Below the pieces are notes generated by a model. That model was not told the origin of the DNA. It did not search any database and worked only from the letters and a program-made list of their open reading frames with translations. A stretch of 64,000 bases of DNA from Marinomonas piezotolerans. GTDB lineage: Bacteria; Pseudomonadota; Gammaproteobacteria; Pseudomonadales; Marinomonadaceae. Position 1 is the stretch's first letter. Each line of letters begins with the position of its first letter. Shown here one piece after another: positions 26,754 through 35,919 of the stretch. The DNA is taken from NCBI RefSeq assembly GCF_003362755.1, contig NZ_QKRA01000002.1, positions 186,001-250,000 on the forward strand, read 5' to 3'. The translations under genes were made by a program, and so were the position numbers.

Positions 26754-29561
26754 ATGAAGCCTCAATACCAATCCTTGCTCGATACGCTAGCGCGGCACAT
26801 TGACCGAGAGCGTTTGATTCACGACCCATTACGTACCTTGGCATACGGCACAGACGCCAGCTTTTACCGTTTGGTGCCACAACTTGTGGTGCGAGTGCAC
26901 GATGAAGACGAGGTGCGCTGTGTGTTGCAAGAAACCCAAGCACGCAATATCCCCGTAACGTTTCGCGCGGCAGGGACCAGTTTGTCAGGGCAAGCAGTGA
27001 CCGACTCGGTGTTGATTCAGCTATCGGATCAATGGAAAGGCTATCGAATCCACGAACAAGGGCACTCTGTATCACTGCAACCAGGAGTCATCGGCGCACG
27101 TGCCAATCAGTTGCTTGCTCCCTATCAACGCAAAATCGGCCCTGATCCTGCGTCCATTAACGCTTGCATGATCGGCGGAATTGCCGCTAACAACGCCAGC
27201 GGCATGTGCTGTGGTACTGCACAAAACAGCTATCACACCGTTCAATCCATGCGCATCATCATGGCCGACGGCACACTGCTGGATACAGCAGATGAGCAAA
27301 GTCGGGCGGCTTTTAGAGAAAGCCATGGAACACTGCTGTATGAGCTGGCGTCAATGTCTCGTACGGTACAAAGCAATCGTGAATTAGCCGACAGAATAAG
27401 ACACAAATACCGCTTAAAGAATACAACAGGATACAGTATCAACAGCCTTATCGACTTTGATGACCCGTTCGATATCTTGATGCATTTGATGATCGGTTCG
27501 GAAGGCACACTGGGCTTTATCAGTGAAGTGACGTACGCCACCGTAGAAGAGCATCCAATCAAAGCAGCTGCGTTAATCTACTTCCCTGATATGGACGCCG
27601 CCTGCCGCGCAGTCACCGTATTAAAAAGCACGCCGGTATCCGCCGTAGAGCTGATAGACCGAGCGGGCTTGCGTACCGTTGCAGGTAAACCCGGTATGCC
27701 TGAGCTATTGAACCACCTAGGCGATGAGGTAGCAGGCTTACTGGTTGATGTCCGAGGTAGCACGGCTGAGGCGCTTGAAACAAAGCTTTTGCAGGTGACG
27801 CAGGCGCTACAGGGCATGAATGCTTTGTACGAGATTGAGTTTACCCAAGAAAAAGTCCTGTACGACACCTACTGGAAAATCCGCAAAGGGATGTTTCCAG
27901 CGGTGGGAGCGGTGCGTGAGGTGGGGACGACGGTCATCATCGAAGACGTAGCGTTTCCCGTGGAACAATTGGCCGAAGGTGTGGCTGAGCTACAAAGTGT
28001 TTTTCAAAAATACGGCTACAGCGAGGCGATTCTGTTCGGACATGCGCTGGAAGGCAACCTGCACTTTGTGTTCACTCAAGGCTTTGATGACCCGGCGGAA
28101 GTAAAACGCTATGAAGCGCTGATGGACGAAGTCGCCCAGCTGGTCGCGGTGAAATACAACGGCTCGCTGAAAGCAGAGCATGGCACAGGCCGTAATATGG
28201 CACCTTACGTGCTGTTGGAATGGGGGCAGCAAGCCTATGACATCATGTGGCAACTCAAAAAAGCGTTTGATCCCAAAGGTTTATTGAACCCAGATGTGAT
28301 TCTCAGTCATAACGCCAACATTCATGTTGAAAACCTAAAGCCGCTGCCGCAAGCCAACGATAAAGTGGATACCTGCATTGAATGTGGCTTTTGTGAACAC
28401 GCCTGCCCGTCTCGTGATCTGACGTTAACACCACGCCAACGCATCGTACTTTGGCGTGAAATCCAGCGTTTGGAACGCGCCGGCGACGCTCCTGAGCGTC
28501 TAGCGGAACTTCGTCAAGCATACAGTTACCAAGGCGTCGATACCTGTGCCGCATGCGGATTGTGCTCAATGCAATGTCCTGTCGGGATCAATACTGGCGA
28601 TTTAAGCCGTGAGCTGCGCCATGATCGTTACGGTGATAGCAAGGTTGGCTATTGGATTGCGGATCATTTTGCAGGGGTTAGCCATACGGCACGCGCAGGA
28701 TTATCCGTGGCAAATGGCATGCGCTCCGTAATCGGCAACGGCGGTATGAAGGCGGTCACCAAGCTGGCGAACGGTTTAAGCGGCGGCATGATACCAAAAT
28801 GGCATGCGCAAATGCCGAGCGCCGCAGCCATGCCACAGCGCATCCCGCTGGTGAACGACGAGCGCCCGAATGTAGTGTACATGCCTAGCTGCGCGACACG
28901 TGTGATGGGCGCAGGCCCAGATGCGTCCGACAAGCGGCCAGTCATGGAGGTCATGCTATCTGTTCTTAAAAAAGCAGGTTATAACGTGATTGTACCTAAA
29001 GGCATCGAAAGCCAATGCTGTGGCATGGCGTTCCAATCCAAAGGGCAATTCGACGCGGCAGCTAAAAAAGCCAACGATCTCAACACCTTATTGATGGAGG
29101 CCAGTCAACAAGGCACACTCCCCATCGTCTGCGATACCAGCCCATGCTTACTGACCATGAGAGACACACTCGATCCATCTTTGACGCTTTACGAGCAAGT
29201 CGAATTCTTATCTAAGTTTGTCGTGGCAAATCTATCGATAGAGCAAAAGCTACCGAAAATGGCATTGCACATCACCTGTAGCACCACCCGCATGGGATTA
29301 GGGCAAACATTTATCGAGCTTGCCGAACAACTGGCTGACGACGTCGTGATCCCGCCAGACATCACCTGCTGCGGCTTTGCGGGCGACAAAGGCTTTTCCA
29401 ACCCAGAGCTGAACCAAAGCGCCCTCAAAACCCTGAAAAGCGCGGTGCAAGACTGCGATGTTGGCTACTCCAACTCCCGCACCTGCGAGATTGGCTTAAC
29501 CGAACACTCAGGGATTGAGTACCAATCGATCGTCTACCTCGTCGACCAACTGGCACAGTGA
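26754..29561 (+). CDS. FAD- and Fe-S-binding D-lactate dehydrogenase
   Basis: Quinone- or cytochrome-linked D-2-hydroxyacid dehydrogenase, 935 aa. The N-terminal FAD_binding_4 domain (about 1-250, with RAAGTSLSGQAV) is followed by the FAD-oxidase C domain. Two 4Fe-4S motifs follow: CIECGFCEHACP near 540 and CAACGLCSMQCP near 596. Two CCG domains are C-terminal, with CCGMAF near 756 and CCGFAG near 870. The start at 26754 has GGAAG six bases ahead. The divergent LldR-like regulator and operators support lactate as substrate; another 2-hydroxyacid such as 2-hydroxyglutarate is possible. Confidence 0.88.
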   Translation: MKPQYQSLLDTLARHIDRERLIHDPLRTLAYGTDASFYRLVPQLVVRVHDEDEVRCVLQETQARNIPVTFRAAGTSLSGQAVTDSVLIQLSDQWKGYRIHEQGHSVSLQPGVIGARANQLLAPYQRKIGPDPASINACMIGGIAANNASGMCCGTAQNSYHTVQSMRIIMADGTLLDTADEQSRAAFRESHGTLLYELASMSRTVQSNRELADRIRHKYRLKNTTGYSINSLIDFDDPFDILMHLMIGSEGTLGFISEVTYATVEEHPIKAAALIYFPDMDAACRAVTVLKSTPVSAVELIDRAGLRTVAGKPGMPELLNHLGDEVAGLLVDVRGSTAEALETKLLQVTQALQGMNALYEIEFTQEKVLYDTYWKIRKGMFPAVGAVREVGTTVIIEDVAFPVEQLAEGVAELQSVFQKYGYSEAILFGHALEGNLHFVFTQGFDDPAEVKRYEALMDEVAQLVAVKYNGSLKAEHGTGRNMAPYVLLEWGQQAYDIMWQLKKAFDPKGLLNPDVILSHNANIHVENLKPLPQANDKVDTCIECGFCEHACPSRDLTLTPRQRIVLWREIQRLERAGDAPERLAELRQAYSYQGVDTCAACGLCSMQCPVGINTGDLSRELRHDRYGDSKVGYWIADHFAGVSHTARAGLSVANGMRSVIGNGGMKAVTKLANGLSGGMIPKWHAQMPSAAAMPQRIPLVNDERPNVVYMPSCATRVMGAGPDASDKRPVMEVMLSVLKKAGYNVIVPKGIESQCCGMAFQSKGQFDAAAKKANDLNTLLMEASQQGTLPIVCDTSPCLLTMRDTLDPSLTLYEQVEFLSKFVVANLSIEQKLPKMALHITCSTTRMGLGQTFIELAEQLADDVVIPPDITCCGFAGDKGFSNPELNQSALKTLKSAVQDCDVGYSNSRTCEIGLTEHSGIEYQSIVYLVDQLAQ

Positions 29562-29564
29562 ACC

Positions 29565-30221
29565 AACCCCCACCCAACCCCCTCCCAGCCTCCCCCTTGG
29601 TAAGGGGGAGGAGCTAGACCTTCAGTACTGCAGCGCTTCGAGTTCCCTCCCCTTGGTTCTTTAAGGGGAGGGTTAGGGAGGGGTTAAAGTGCTTGGATAA
29701 CCTCAGGCGTTGCAACCCACCCAACCCCCTCCCAGCCTCCCCCTTGGCAAGGGGGAGGAGCCAGATCTTCAGCATTGCAGCATTTCGAGTTCCCTCTCCT
29801 TGTTTTTTTAAGGGGAGGGATAGGGAGGGGTTAAAGTGTTTGGGTAACGTCAGGTGTTGCAACCCCCACCCAGCCTCCCCCTTCGTAAGTGGGAGGAGCT
29901 AGATCTCCAGCACTGCGGCATTTCGAATTCCCTCCCCTTGTTTCTTTAAGGGGAGGGTTAGGGAGGGGTTAAAGTGTTTGGGTAACGTCAGGTGTTGCAA
30001 CCCCCACCCAGCCTCCCCCTTGGTAAGTGGGAGGAGCTAGATCTCCAGCACTGCGGCATTTCGAGTTCCCTCCCCTTGTTTCTTTAAGGGGAGGGTTAGG
30101 GAGGGGTTAAAGTGTTCGGGTAACGTCAGACATTGCAACCCCCACCCAGCCTCCCCCTTAGTAAGGGGGGAGGAGCTAGACCGTCAGCACTGCAGCGTTT
30201 CGAGTTCCCTCCCCTTGCTTG
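29565..30221. repeat. Tandem array 1 of the GC-rich double-hairpin repeat
   Basis: Four full units and one truncated unit begin at about 29565, 29714, 29861, 29999 and 30137; the last three starts are exactly 138 bp apart. Each unit has a left hairpin (CCTCCCCCTT/AAGGGGGAGG), a 40-bp spacer, a right hairpin (CCCTCCCCTT/AAGGGGAGGG), the end GGGAGGGGTT, then a 28-bp linker. The array begins four bases after the dehydrogenase stop and is cut short at a TetR-type operator. Frames across it on either strand are not genes. Confidence 0.92.
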
Positions 30222-30224
30222 TTA

Positions 30225-30261
30225 GAATAATACATACCATACTGTATGGTATGTATTATTC
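30225..30261. promoter_or_regulatory. Long palindromic operator of the DUF2867-tetR operon
   Basis: Perfect inverted repeat with 18-base arms (GAATAATACATACCATAC and its complement) around a single T, 37 bp in total. It ends 14 bases before the DUF2867 start. The TetR gene in the same operon is the obvious ligand. Confidence 0.8.
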
Positions 30262-30275
30262 GAGGAGGTGTTCCA

Positions 30276-30788
30276 GTGTCCATTTTCTTTTCTCAAGTGA
30301 GGGCCTTGCCAGAGCCTAACGATGATCGCTTATCCTCTCTGGCGCGCGCGCCCTATTTTCGTGATGTGTTGCAGGTACCATTGAATCAAACGGAGTTAGT
30401 AGCGAGTCAGTTACAGTTTGGAATCTTTAACTACCTACCGAGTTGGGTAAATGCTTTGATGGGGCTACGTAACCACCTGGTGAAACGGTTGGGTTTTGAG
30501 GTGGGGCAGACAACCATGACGCCTGAGGCGGATCATTGGGAGGTAGGTACCAAAGCGGGCTTTTTAACGGTAAAGGAGATTTCTGATAATGAAGTCATCA
30601 GTGGGGCAGAGGATAAGCACATGAGTTTCTTTATTAGCGTCAAGAAGACCAACAACACCGTGATCGTTTCAACGCTCGTGAATCAAAAGACCTTTTTGGG
30701 GCGCGTGTATGTGAACGCCATCTTACCATTCCACTACGTGATTGCCCGAGTTGTGATTAACAATGCCGTGAAGGCAGGAAGGATATAA
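30276..30788 (+). CDS. DUF2867 domain protein
   Basis: Protein of 170 aa. The GTG at 30276 has a strong GGAGGT site six bases ahead; the ATG at 30246 lies inside the operator palindrome. It has a single DUF2867 domain (FRDVLQVPLNQTELVASQ at the start; LGRVYVNAILPFHYVIARVVINN at the end, indicated by the PFHYVIARV core). The fold is probably SRPBCC-like with a hydrophobic pocket. Function unknown. It is followed two bases later by its TetR regulator. Confidence 0.75.
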   Translation: MSIFFSQVRALPEPNDDRLSSLARAPYFRDVLQVPLNQTELVASQLQFGIFNYLPSWVNALMGLRNHLVKRLGFEVGQTTMTPEADHWEVGTKAGFLTVKEISDNEVISGAEDKHMSFFISVKKTNNTVIVSTLVNQKTFLGRVYVNAILPFHYVIARVVINNAVKAGRI

Positions 30789-30790
30789 AT

Positions 30791-31339
30791 ATGTCGGATC
30801 AAAATAGTCGCCAAGATTGGCTTACCTTTGCTTTGGATGTCTTGATCAAGAAAGGTCCCGAGCATTTAAAGATCACACCCTTGTGTGAGTTGAAAGGCGT
30901 GACCAAGGGCTCGTTTTATCATCACTTCAAAAACAGAGCCGTTTTCATCGATAGTTTAATGGACCATTGGTATCAGACCACCACCCAAGGTTTTATTGAT
31001 CAAGTGGACGCCACCCTCCCAACACTCAAACGATTACAAGCGCTGGATCGTATCATCAACAGCCATAGTATCGAGGCTGAACACCACATACGTGCGTGGG
31101 CGTTAAAAGAGCCATCCATCAGACTGCACCTAGAAAAGATTGATCGGCAACGTCAAAGCTACCTAGCAGAGTGCTATCAAGAGATTGGATTATCTCCACA
31201 ACAAGCCAACGACGTGGCCTTGATCGCCTACTCAAGCTTTTTAGGCATGGCGCAAATCTATCCCACGCCATCGTCAGAAGAAGTCGAGCGTGTCACGAAT
31301 ATGGCAATGAAAGCGCTGCTGCCTAATTTATTTGAATGA
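30791..31339 (+). CDS. TetR-family regulator of the DUF2867 operon
   Basis: Repressor of 182 aa with the N-terminal helix-turn-helix (LCELKGVTKGSFYHHFKNR, about residues 31-49). It begins two bases after the DUF2867 stop, so translation is coupled. The 37-bp palindrome at the head of the operon is its probable site. The whole two-gene unit lies between two repeat arrays, together with a DUF559 gene. Confidence 0.87.
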   Translation: MSDQNSRQDWLTFALDVLIKKGPEHLKITPLCELKGVTKGSFYHHFKNRAVFIDSLMDHWYQTTTQGFIDQVDATLPTLKRLQALDRIINSHSIEAEHHIRAWALKEPSIRLHLEKIDRQRQSYLAECYQEIGLSPQQANDVALIAYSSFLGMAQIYPTPSSEEVERVTNMAMKALLPNLFE

Positions 31340-31382
31340 GGGCGAGTCGGCATTAGGGAAGCGTAATAAAAGGAGTCAAGGA

Positions 31383-31739
31383 ATGACGAAGATTTATAAT
31401 CAGAAAAGAACAAAGAGCTTACGTTCTCAGCTAAGAGCAAATATGACGGACCCCGAAAGGCGGTTGTGGCGCTATCTGCGTAAAAATCAGTTGGGAGTGA
31501 AAGTTAGACGTCAGTTTGGTATTGGGCGTTATATTGTCGATTTTTATTGTCCAGCCAAACGGCTAGTCATTGAGGTAGATGGCGATAGCCACTATACCGA
31601 AGAAGGAATGGCTTACGACCAAGTGCGTGACCAATACATGGCGTCACTAGGTATTTGTGTCATGCGTTTTACTAATCAGCAAGTGATGCAAGAAATGGAA
31701 GGGGTTGTCGATGTCATCGCCGCGGAACTAAAGAAATAA
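31383..31739 (+). CDS. DUF559 endonuclease-like protein
   Basis: Protein of 118 aa related to very-short-patch-repair endonucleases, of the restriction-endonuclease fold. The ATG at 31383 has GGAG seven bases ahead. Family features are LRANMTDPERRLWRYLR (about 13-29), RRQFGIGRYIVDFYCP with the metal-binding aspartate (about residue 53), and LVIEVDGDSHY with the E-x-D pair (about 63-66). It is in the middle of two repeat arrays and its stop codon touches array 2. Such genes are widely scattered and often horizontally moved; cutting of hairpin or repeat DNA is a hypothesis only. Confidence 0.85.
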   Translation: MTKIYNQKRTKSLRSQLRANMTDPERRLWRYLRKNQLGVKVRRQFGIGRYIVDFYCPAKRLVIEVDGDSHYTEEGMAYDQVRDQYMASLGICVMRFTNQQVMQEMEGVVDVIAAELKK

Positions 31740-32311
31740 CCCCACCCAACCCCCTCCCAGCCTCCCCCTTGGTAAGGGGAGGAGCTAGACCTCCAACACT
31801 GCAGCATTTCGAGTTCCCTCCCCTTGTTTCTTTAAGGGGAGGGTTAGGGAGGGGTTAAGTTGTTTGGGTAACGTCAGGCGTTGCAACCCCCTCCCAGCCT
31901 CCCCCTTGGTAAGGGGGAGGAGCCAGATCTTCAGCATTGCAGCATTTCGAGTTCCCTCTCCTTGTTTTTTTAAGGGGAGGAGCTAGATCTTCAGCACTGT
32001 AGCATTTCGAGTTCCCTCCCCTTGTTTTTTTAAGGGGAGGGTTAGGGAGGGGTTAAGTTGTTCGGGTAACGTCAGACATTGCAACCCCCTCCACTAGACC
32101 TTCAGTACTGCGGCATTTCGAGTTCCCTCCCCTTGTTTTTTTAAGGGGAGGGTTAGGGAGGGGTTAAGTTGTTTGGGTAACGTCAGACATTGCAACCCCC
32201 ACCCAACCTCCCCCTTGGTAAGGGGGAGGAGCTAGATCTTCAGCTCTGCAGCATTTCGAATTCCCTCCCCTTGTTTTTTTAAGGGGAGGGTTAGGGAGGG
32301 GTTAAGTTGTT
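31740..32311. repeat. Tandem array 2 of the GC-rich double-hairpin repeat
   Basis: Units start at about 31740, 31884, 32083 and 32193. The second is a hybrid: at about 31972-31985 a right-hand hairpin runs straight into the left-hand sequence of another unit. The third lacks most of its left hairpin. These are signs of recombination between hairpin arms. The linker differs slightly from array 1 (AAGTTGTTTGGG against AAAGTGTTTGGG), so each array has been homogenised separately. Confidence 0.9.
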
Positions 32312-32318
32312 CCCAGCT

Positions 32319-33110
32319 TTACAACCAGAACGTCGAGTACAAGCCAAACACACAGACGAGCAACAATGCCCAGCCGATAAATTTGAAGAAGGTGGGCGTG
32401 TCGGTTTTTTCAATACGTTCGTGAAAGTGCTGACCGATTAAGTGGCCGATGAAGGCACACGGCAACAGCCACAGTTGGTGGATCAATTGCAGATCGACGC
32501 CCGCAATCAAGAATGACACCATTTTGATGCAGACTAAGATAAACCACAGCACAAACAAGGTATCGCGTAGCTGGTGGTGCGGTACTTTTGTGGCAAACAC
32601 CGAAACAATCAACGGCGCGCCGATTAATGATGTGCCGCTCACATAACCGCCCATCATCAGCAGGCCGGTGCTGACGATAGGGTTGTTACTGTAAAACGGT
32701 TTATTGACGATGTAAGACATCGCAAACACCGCCACAATGACAAATATCACGCCTGTGACGATGTCATTCGGCAAGGTCAGTAGGCCAAATACACCAATGA
32801 GCTTGGGAACGATCATGATCCCCAGCGCTTTACGCAAATACCCCCAAGCGATATTGCCCGACGCGTCACCGCGCTCTGCGGTGGAGCGTCCTTGTTTGGC
32901 TTTTTGTGAGCCTCGCCATGCGATCCAGCTCGAAAACACCAGTAAATGTATCGAAATGATGGGTAAAAATACCAACGGGTCATTGTGAACCAGTAGCAAG
33001 AATGGCAAAGCTAAGACGGCTCCGCCAAAGCCTAATCCGGTGCGAACAAAGCCGCTCCAAATGAAAATCCCTGCGATGGCGGCGTACTGCCACCAAACTA
33101 AGTGCTCCAT
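32319..33110 (-). CDS. TauE/SafE-family anion exporter
   Basis: Membrane protein of 263 aa with seven or eight hydrophobic segments and the family's N-terminal glycine pattern GLGFGGAVLALPFLLL. The ATG at 33110 is used; the codon at 33116 is TTG. Members export sulfite, sulfoacetate or other organosulfonates, but no sulfur gene is nearby, so the substrate is open. Its 3' end meets repeat array 2. Confidence 0.85.
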   Translation of the reverse strand: MEHLVWWQYAAIAGIFIWSGFVRTGLGFGGAVLALPFLLLVHNDPLVFLPIISIHLLVFSSWIAWRGSQKAKQGRSTAERGDASGNIAWGYLRKALGIMIVPKLIGVFGLLTLPNDIVTGVIFVIVAVFAMSYIVNKPFYSNNPIVSTGLLMMGGYVSGTSLIGAPLIVSVFATKVPHHQLRDTLFVLWFILVCIKMVSFLIAGVDLQLIHQLWLLPCAFIGHLIGQHFHERIEKTDTPTFFKFIGWALLLVCVFGLYSTFWL

Positions 33111-33324
33111 AATCAATGTTTCTTCTGTGGTGGTGGGTGAAGAGGTCTAAATTATGACGCTTGAAACCAAGCTTGGCTATCTAGAAAAGGCGATCTATCA
33201 AATCAATGGGGCACGTCAAATGGTCGCTGGTACGAAAAAGATTCAAAAGTATCTATGATGATCCTATCTATGGTCTGCTATGCTCGCTGCTTTGATTGCT
33301 TATGAATAAACGCTGAGGCGCCTT

Positions 33325-33540
33325 ATGAAACACCGTATTATTTTTGCGACGATGATGTCTTTCGTATTGTCGTTGTTGATGTCCGCTTGGATTACCTTCT
33401 TGAACATCGGCTTAACCCCTGACTTCGTTTCGTCTTGGTTGCACGCTTGGATATTGGCTTGGCCTGCAGCGGGTGTCATCTCGTTTGTGTTTGCGCCCTT
33501 CTTACATCAATTAGCGCATCGTTTGGCTGAGAAGCTATAG
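33325..33540 (+). CDS. DUF2798 family small membrane protein
   Basis: Protein of 71 aa with two membrane helices (about 5-26 and 38-58). GAGG lies six bases before the ATG. The pattern MSAWITFLNIGLTPDFVSSW, shown here at the 20-residue limit, is typical of DUF2798. Function unknown. It is monocistronic between genes on the opposite strand. Confidence 0.75.
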   Translation: MKHRIIFATMMSFVLSLLMSAWITFLNIGLTPDFVSSWLHAWILAWPAAGVISFVFAPFLHQLAHRLAEKL

Positions 33541-33562
33541 AGCGCGAAAACGCCACAGGCGG

Positions 33563-35431
33563 TTAATGGCTGCCTTCTAATGTCAGCAACGCGGCTTTGC
33601 GTTCTAGCCCGCCTGCATAGCCTGTGAGCTTGCCGTTGCGGCCGATCACTCGGTGGCACGGTACCACAATGGAAATCGGATTCTTGCCATTGGCGAGGCC
33701 CACCGCGCGCACGCCTTTTGGGTTGTCGATGGCATTCGCGATGTCTTGGTAACTGCGTGTTTCACCAAAAGGTATGGCGCAAAGCGCTTGCCAAACGTTT
33801 TGCTGAAACGGCGTTCCTTGAGCCGCCAGCGGCAAATCAAACACCGTCAGCTGGCCCGCAAAATACGCATCGAGCTGGCGGCCGGCTTCAATGGTAAGCT
33901 CAGATGGGTTTGACGAGGGCGCACTCGACGCTTCGACAAACCGAATCGCCGTAATGCCCTCCTCGGTCGCTTGAATATGAATCAGTCCACAAGGGCTTTG
34001 AAGGTATTGGTTGTACATAGCAGGTTCCTTATTTTTGATGACATCGGCCATGTGCCACAACTGAATGGCTAAATAACTGCGCCAAGGCGCCGCGCGCTCA
34101 GGTTGGATCGGCAGCGTCTCGGTCATAGTGCGCACGATTAAGTCGCCCGCTAACGTTCTGTCTGGGTCGCTCAGCCCGCGCATCATTATATAATCCAGCG
34201 TCCAAGGGCCAATGCCTTTTAACGCCAATACGGCATCGGGCGAAAAGTCTTTGGTGTCGGTGGTGGCCATATAATGGGCAAACGCTCGCAAGGTGTTTTT
34301 TCTCGCTTGCGGCATTTTAAAGAAATCTAAGTCACTGGCCGCGACCGCCTCTGGCGTCGGAAATGTTAGGCCGAAGCCATTGTCTTGTCCTAAGGCTTGA
34401 GTCAGTTTGTTGAGTTGGGAAATGGCCGCTTTCACCGCCACTTGCTGACCTAAAATGGCTCGGCACCCCGCTTCAAACACACTCCAAACACCGGGTAACC
34501 GCAGCCCTTCGACTGCTTCGTCAGGGCTGATGCCCGCCGACAACAGCGCTTGGAAAATGAGATCAGGGTCGGCATTGAGGTCGAGCACGCGCGTTAACGT
34601 CCCCAGTATGTTAGGCGCTGCTTGCAACGTATCAATCGATAAGCTCACTGCAAACCCATTGTGCTCGGGTTGATGCTCTGCATAGATCCAACCATTGACG
34701 TCACCCTCGCTAAATACGCGTCGATAGCTGTGATCGCGCACCTCTTCTACCTCGGTAAGGGCGCGCTTACGCAAGAAATCTCGAACCATCGCCCATTGAT
34801 AAGGTGGACGATACGCAAGAAAGAGGGTCAACTGAGGCACAGCCTGTTCCAAGCCGTCGATGTTTGCGCGGCGCAGTTGCGAGGGTGTTAATGACCAATG
34901 GCTTTTCATCATGCTCTGCAAACGTCTGGCGGAGTGAAAGCCAACGCTCGATGCCACGTCCTCAATAGGCAGACGGGTTTGCTGCAACAAACGCTTAGCA
35001 AACATTAGCTGGTGGTAAAGCTGGACACTCTTAGGCGACAGGCCCAACTCGGCGTGAATCAATTTATGTAAGTAACGCTCGGAGATGCCCAAACGCTCGG
35101 CAATCGTGCTAATCGGCTCCGGTGGCAGATTCGACAGCAGCGTTTGCGCTCGCGTGGCTGTGGTTTGAGCGCCCTGCCAAGCACAGGAACCGGGTGCACT
35201 GTCGGGTCGGCAACGTAAGCACGGACGATAGCCGTCGCGCATGGCTTCCAGCGCTTGTTGGTAGTAGGCAACGTTGGATTCGTTCGGCAAACGCGCAGGG
35301 CAAATAGGACGACAGAAAATCCCCGTGCTTTTGACCGCCACGAAAAACGTCCCATCAAAACGCGGATCACGCGCCAGCCTTGCTTGCTGAAAGGCCGACC
35401 GCTGCTGGCTAGAAAGCGTATTACTGCTCAT
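33563..35431 (-). CDS. Ada-AlkA-Ogt alkylation repair fusion
   Basis: One 622-aa chain combining three DNA alkylation repair functions. Residues 1-85 are an Ada zinc domain with ligand cysteines in FCRPICPA and RPCLRCRPD. About 100-190 is an AraC-type DNA-binding domain. About 200-465 is an AlkA glycosylase with the helix-hairpin-helix LKGIGPWTLDYIM and the catalytic aspartate in LAGDLIVRT. About 467-622 is an O6-methylguanine methyltransferase with PCHRVIG (about 592). The Ogt part begins at a methionine (MYNQYL), so two genes probably joined by loss of a stop. No LexA-like box was noted. Confidence 0.92.
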   Translation of the reverse strand: MSSNTLSSQQRSAFQQARLARDPRFDGTFFVAVKSTGIFCRPICPARLPNESNVAYYQQALEAMRDGYRPCLRCRPDSAPGSCAWQGAQTTATRAQTLLSNLPPEPISTIAERLGISERYLHKLIHAELGLSPKSVQLYHQLMFAKRLLQQTRLPIEDVASSVGFHSARRLQSMMKSHWSLTPSQLRRANIDGLEQAVPQLTLFLAYRPPYQWAMVRDFLRKRALTEVEEVRDHSYRRVFSEGDVNGWIYAEHQPEHNGFAVSLSIDTLQAAPNILGTLTRVLDLNADPDLIFQALLSAGISPDEAVEGLRLPGVWSVFEAGCRAILGQQVAVKAAISQLNKLTQALGQDNGFGLTFPTPEAVAASDLDFFKMPQARKNTLRAFAHYMATTDTKDFSPDAVLALKGIGPWTLDYIMMRGLSDPDRTLAGDLIVRTMTETLPIQPERAAPWRSYLAIQLWHMADVIKNKEPAMYNQYLQSPCGLIHIQATEEGITAIRFVEASSAPSSNPSELTIEAGRQLDAYFAGQLTVFDLPLAAQGTPFQQNVWQALCAIPFGETRSYQDIANAIDNPKGVRAVGLANGKNPISIVVPCHRVIGRNGKLTGYAGGLERKAALLTLEGSH

Positions 35432-35570
35432 CCTAATTACCCATTAAAAAAGAGTGTCAGCAACAGTGTAAATCAACACGCCCAAAAACATGCGACGAAA
35501 TCGGAACTTAATAGAATCCCTTCATACCTGCGGGTTGGCGATACCACGCATTTGCGTCGCTTGCGCCATG

Positions 35571-35666
35571 TCTCGTTCCGAGACCGTCAGCGCGAATCAA
35601 ACGCATGGAAGCCTATGCATCTATACTTGGCCCAATTATTGTAGGTCGTGATTTATCGCGACAAGG
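35571..35666. repeat. Junction repeat, copy A
   Basis: About 90 bp closely matching 62870-62956. Shared blocks include GTCAGCGCGAAT, ACGCATGGA and ATTATTGTAGGTCGTG followed by ATTTATCGCGACAAGG. The last part forms a REP-like hairpin (GTCGTGAT / ATCGCGAC). It lies upstream of the first cassette island. The remaining gap from 35667 to 35930 shows no gene. Confidence 0.75.
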
Positions 35667-35919
35667 CCATCAACCTCCATGACAAATCGCAGCAACCCTT
35701 AAAATATCTGGCCATGACAATTGGCACTCATTTAAAAATAGATTAGTGTGTCAACATAGCGTCAAGGAAGACGAGAGCCCACACCCTTCTCCCCTCCTTG
35801 ATTCGCACGGTTATTTAGAAAAACGCGCATACTTGTTTTTATAGTGAGTGAGCGCCTGAAGATGCTTTTTAGCCCTTAATAATCAAATGCTTAGTGCTCT
35901 TATCCTAAAAGCACTAAAC

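Noticed and set aside
29614..29902. Open frames on both strands inside repeat array 1
   Set aside because: They translate the repeat itself into low-complexity peptides repeated from unit to unit, with no ribosome sites.
29565..32311. Regular repeats that might be a CRISPR array
   Set aside because: Units are 138-150 bp, GC-rich and hairpin-forming, with conserved rather than variable spacers, and no cas genes are present.
35255..35644. 129-codon plus-strand frame from the Ada fusion into the junction repeat
   Set aside because: It is antisense to the Ada zinc domain and then runs into repeat sequence; no start signal.
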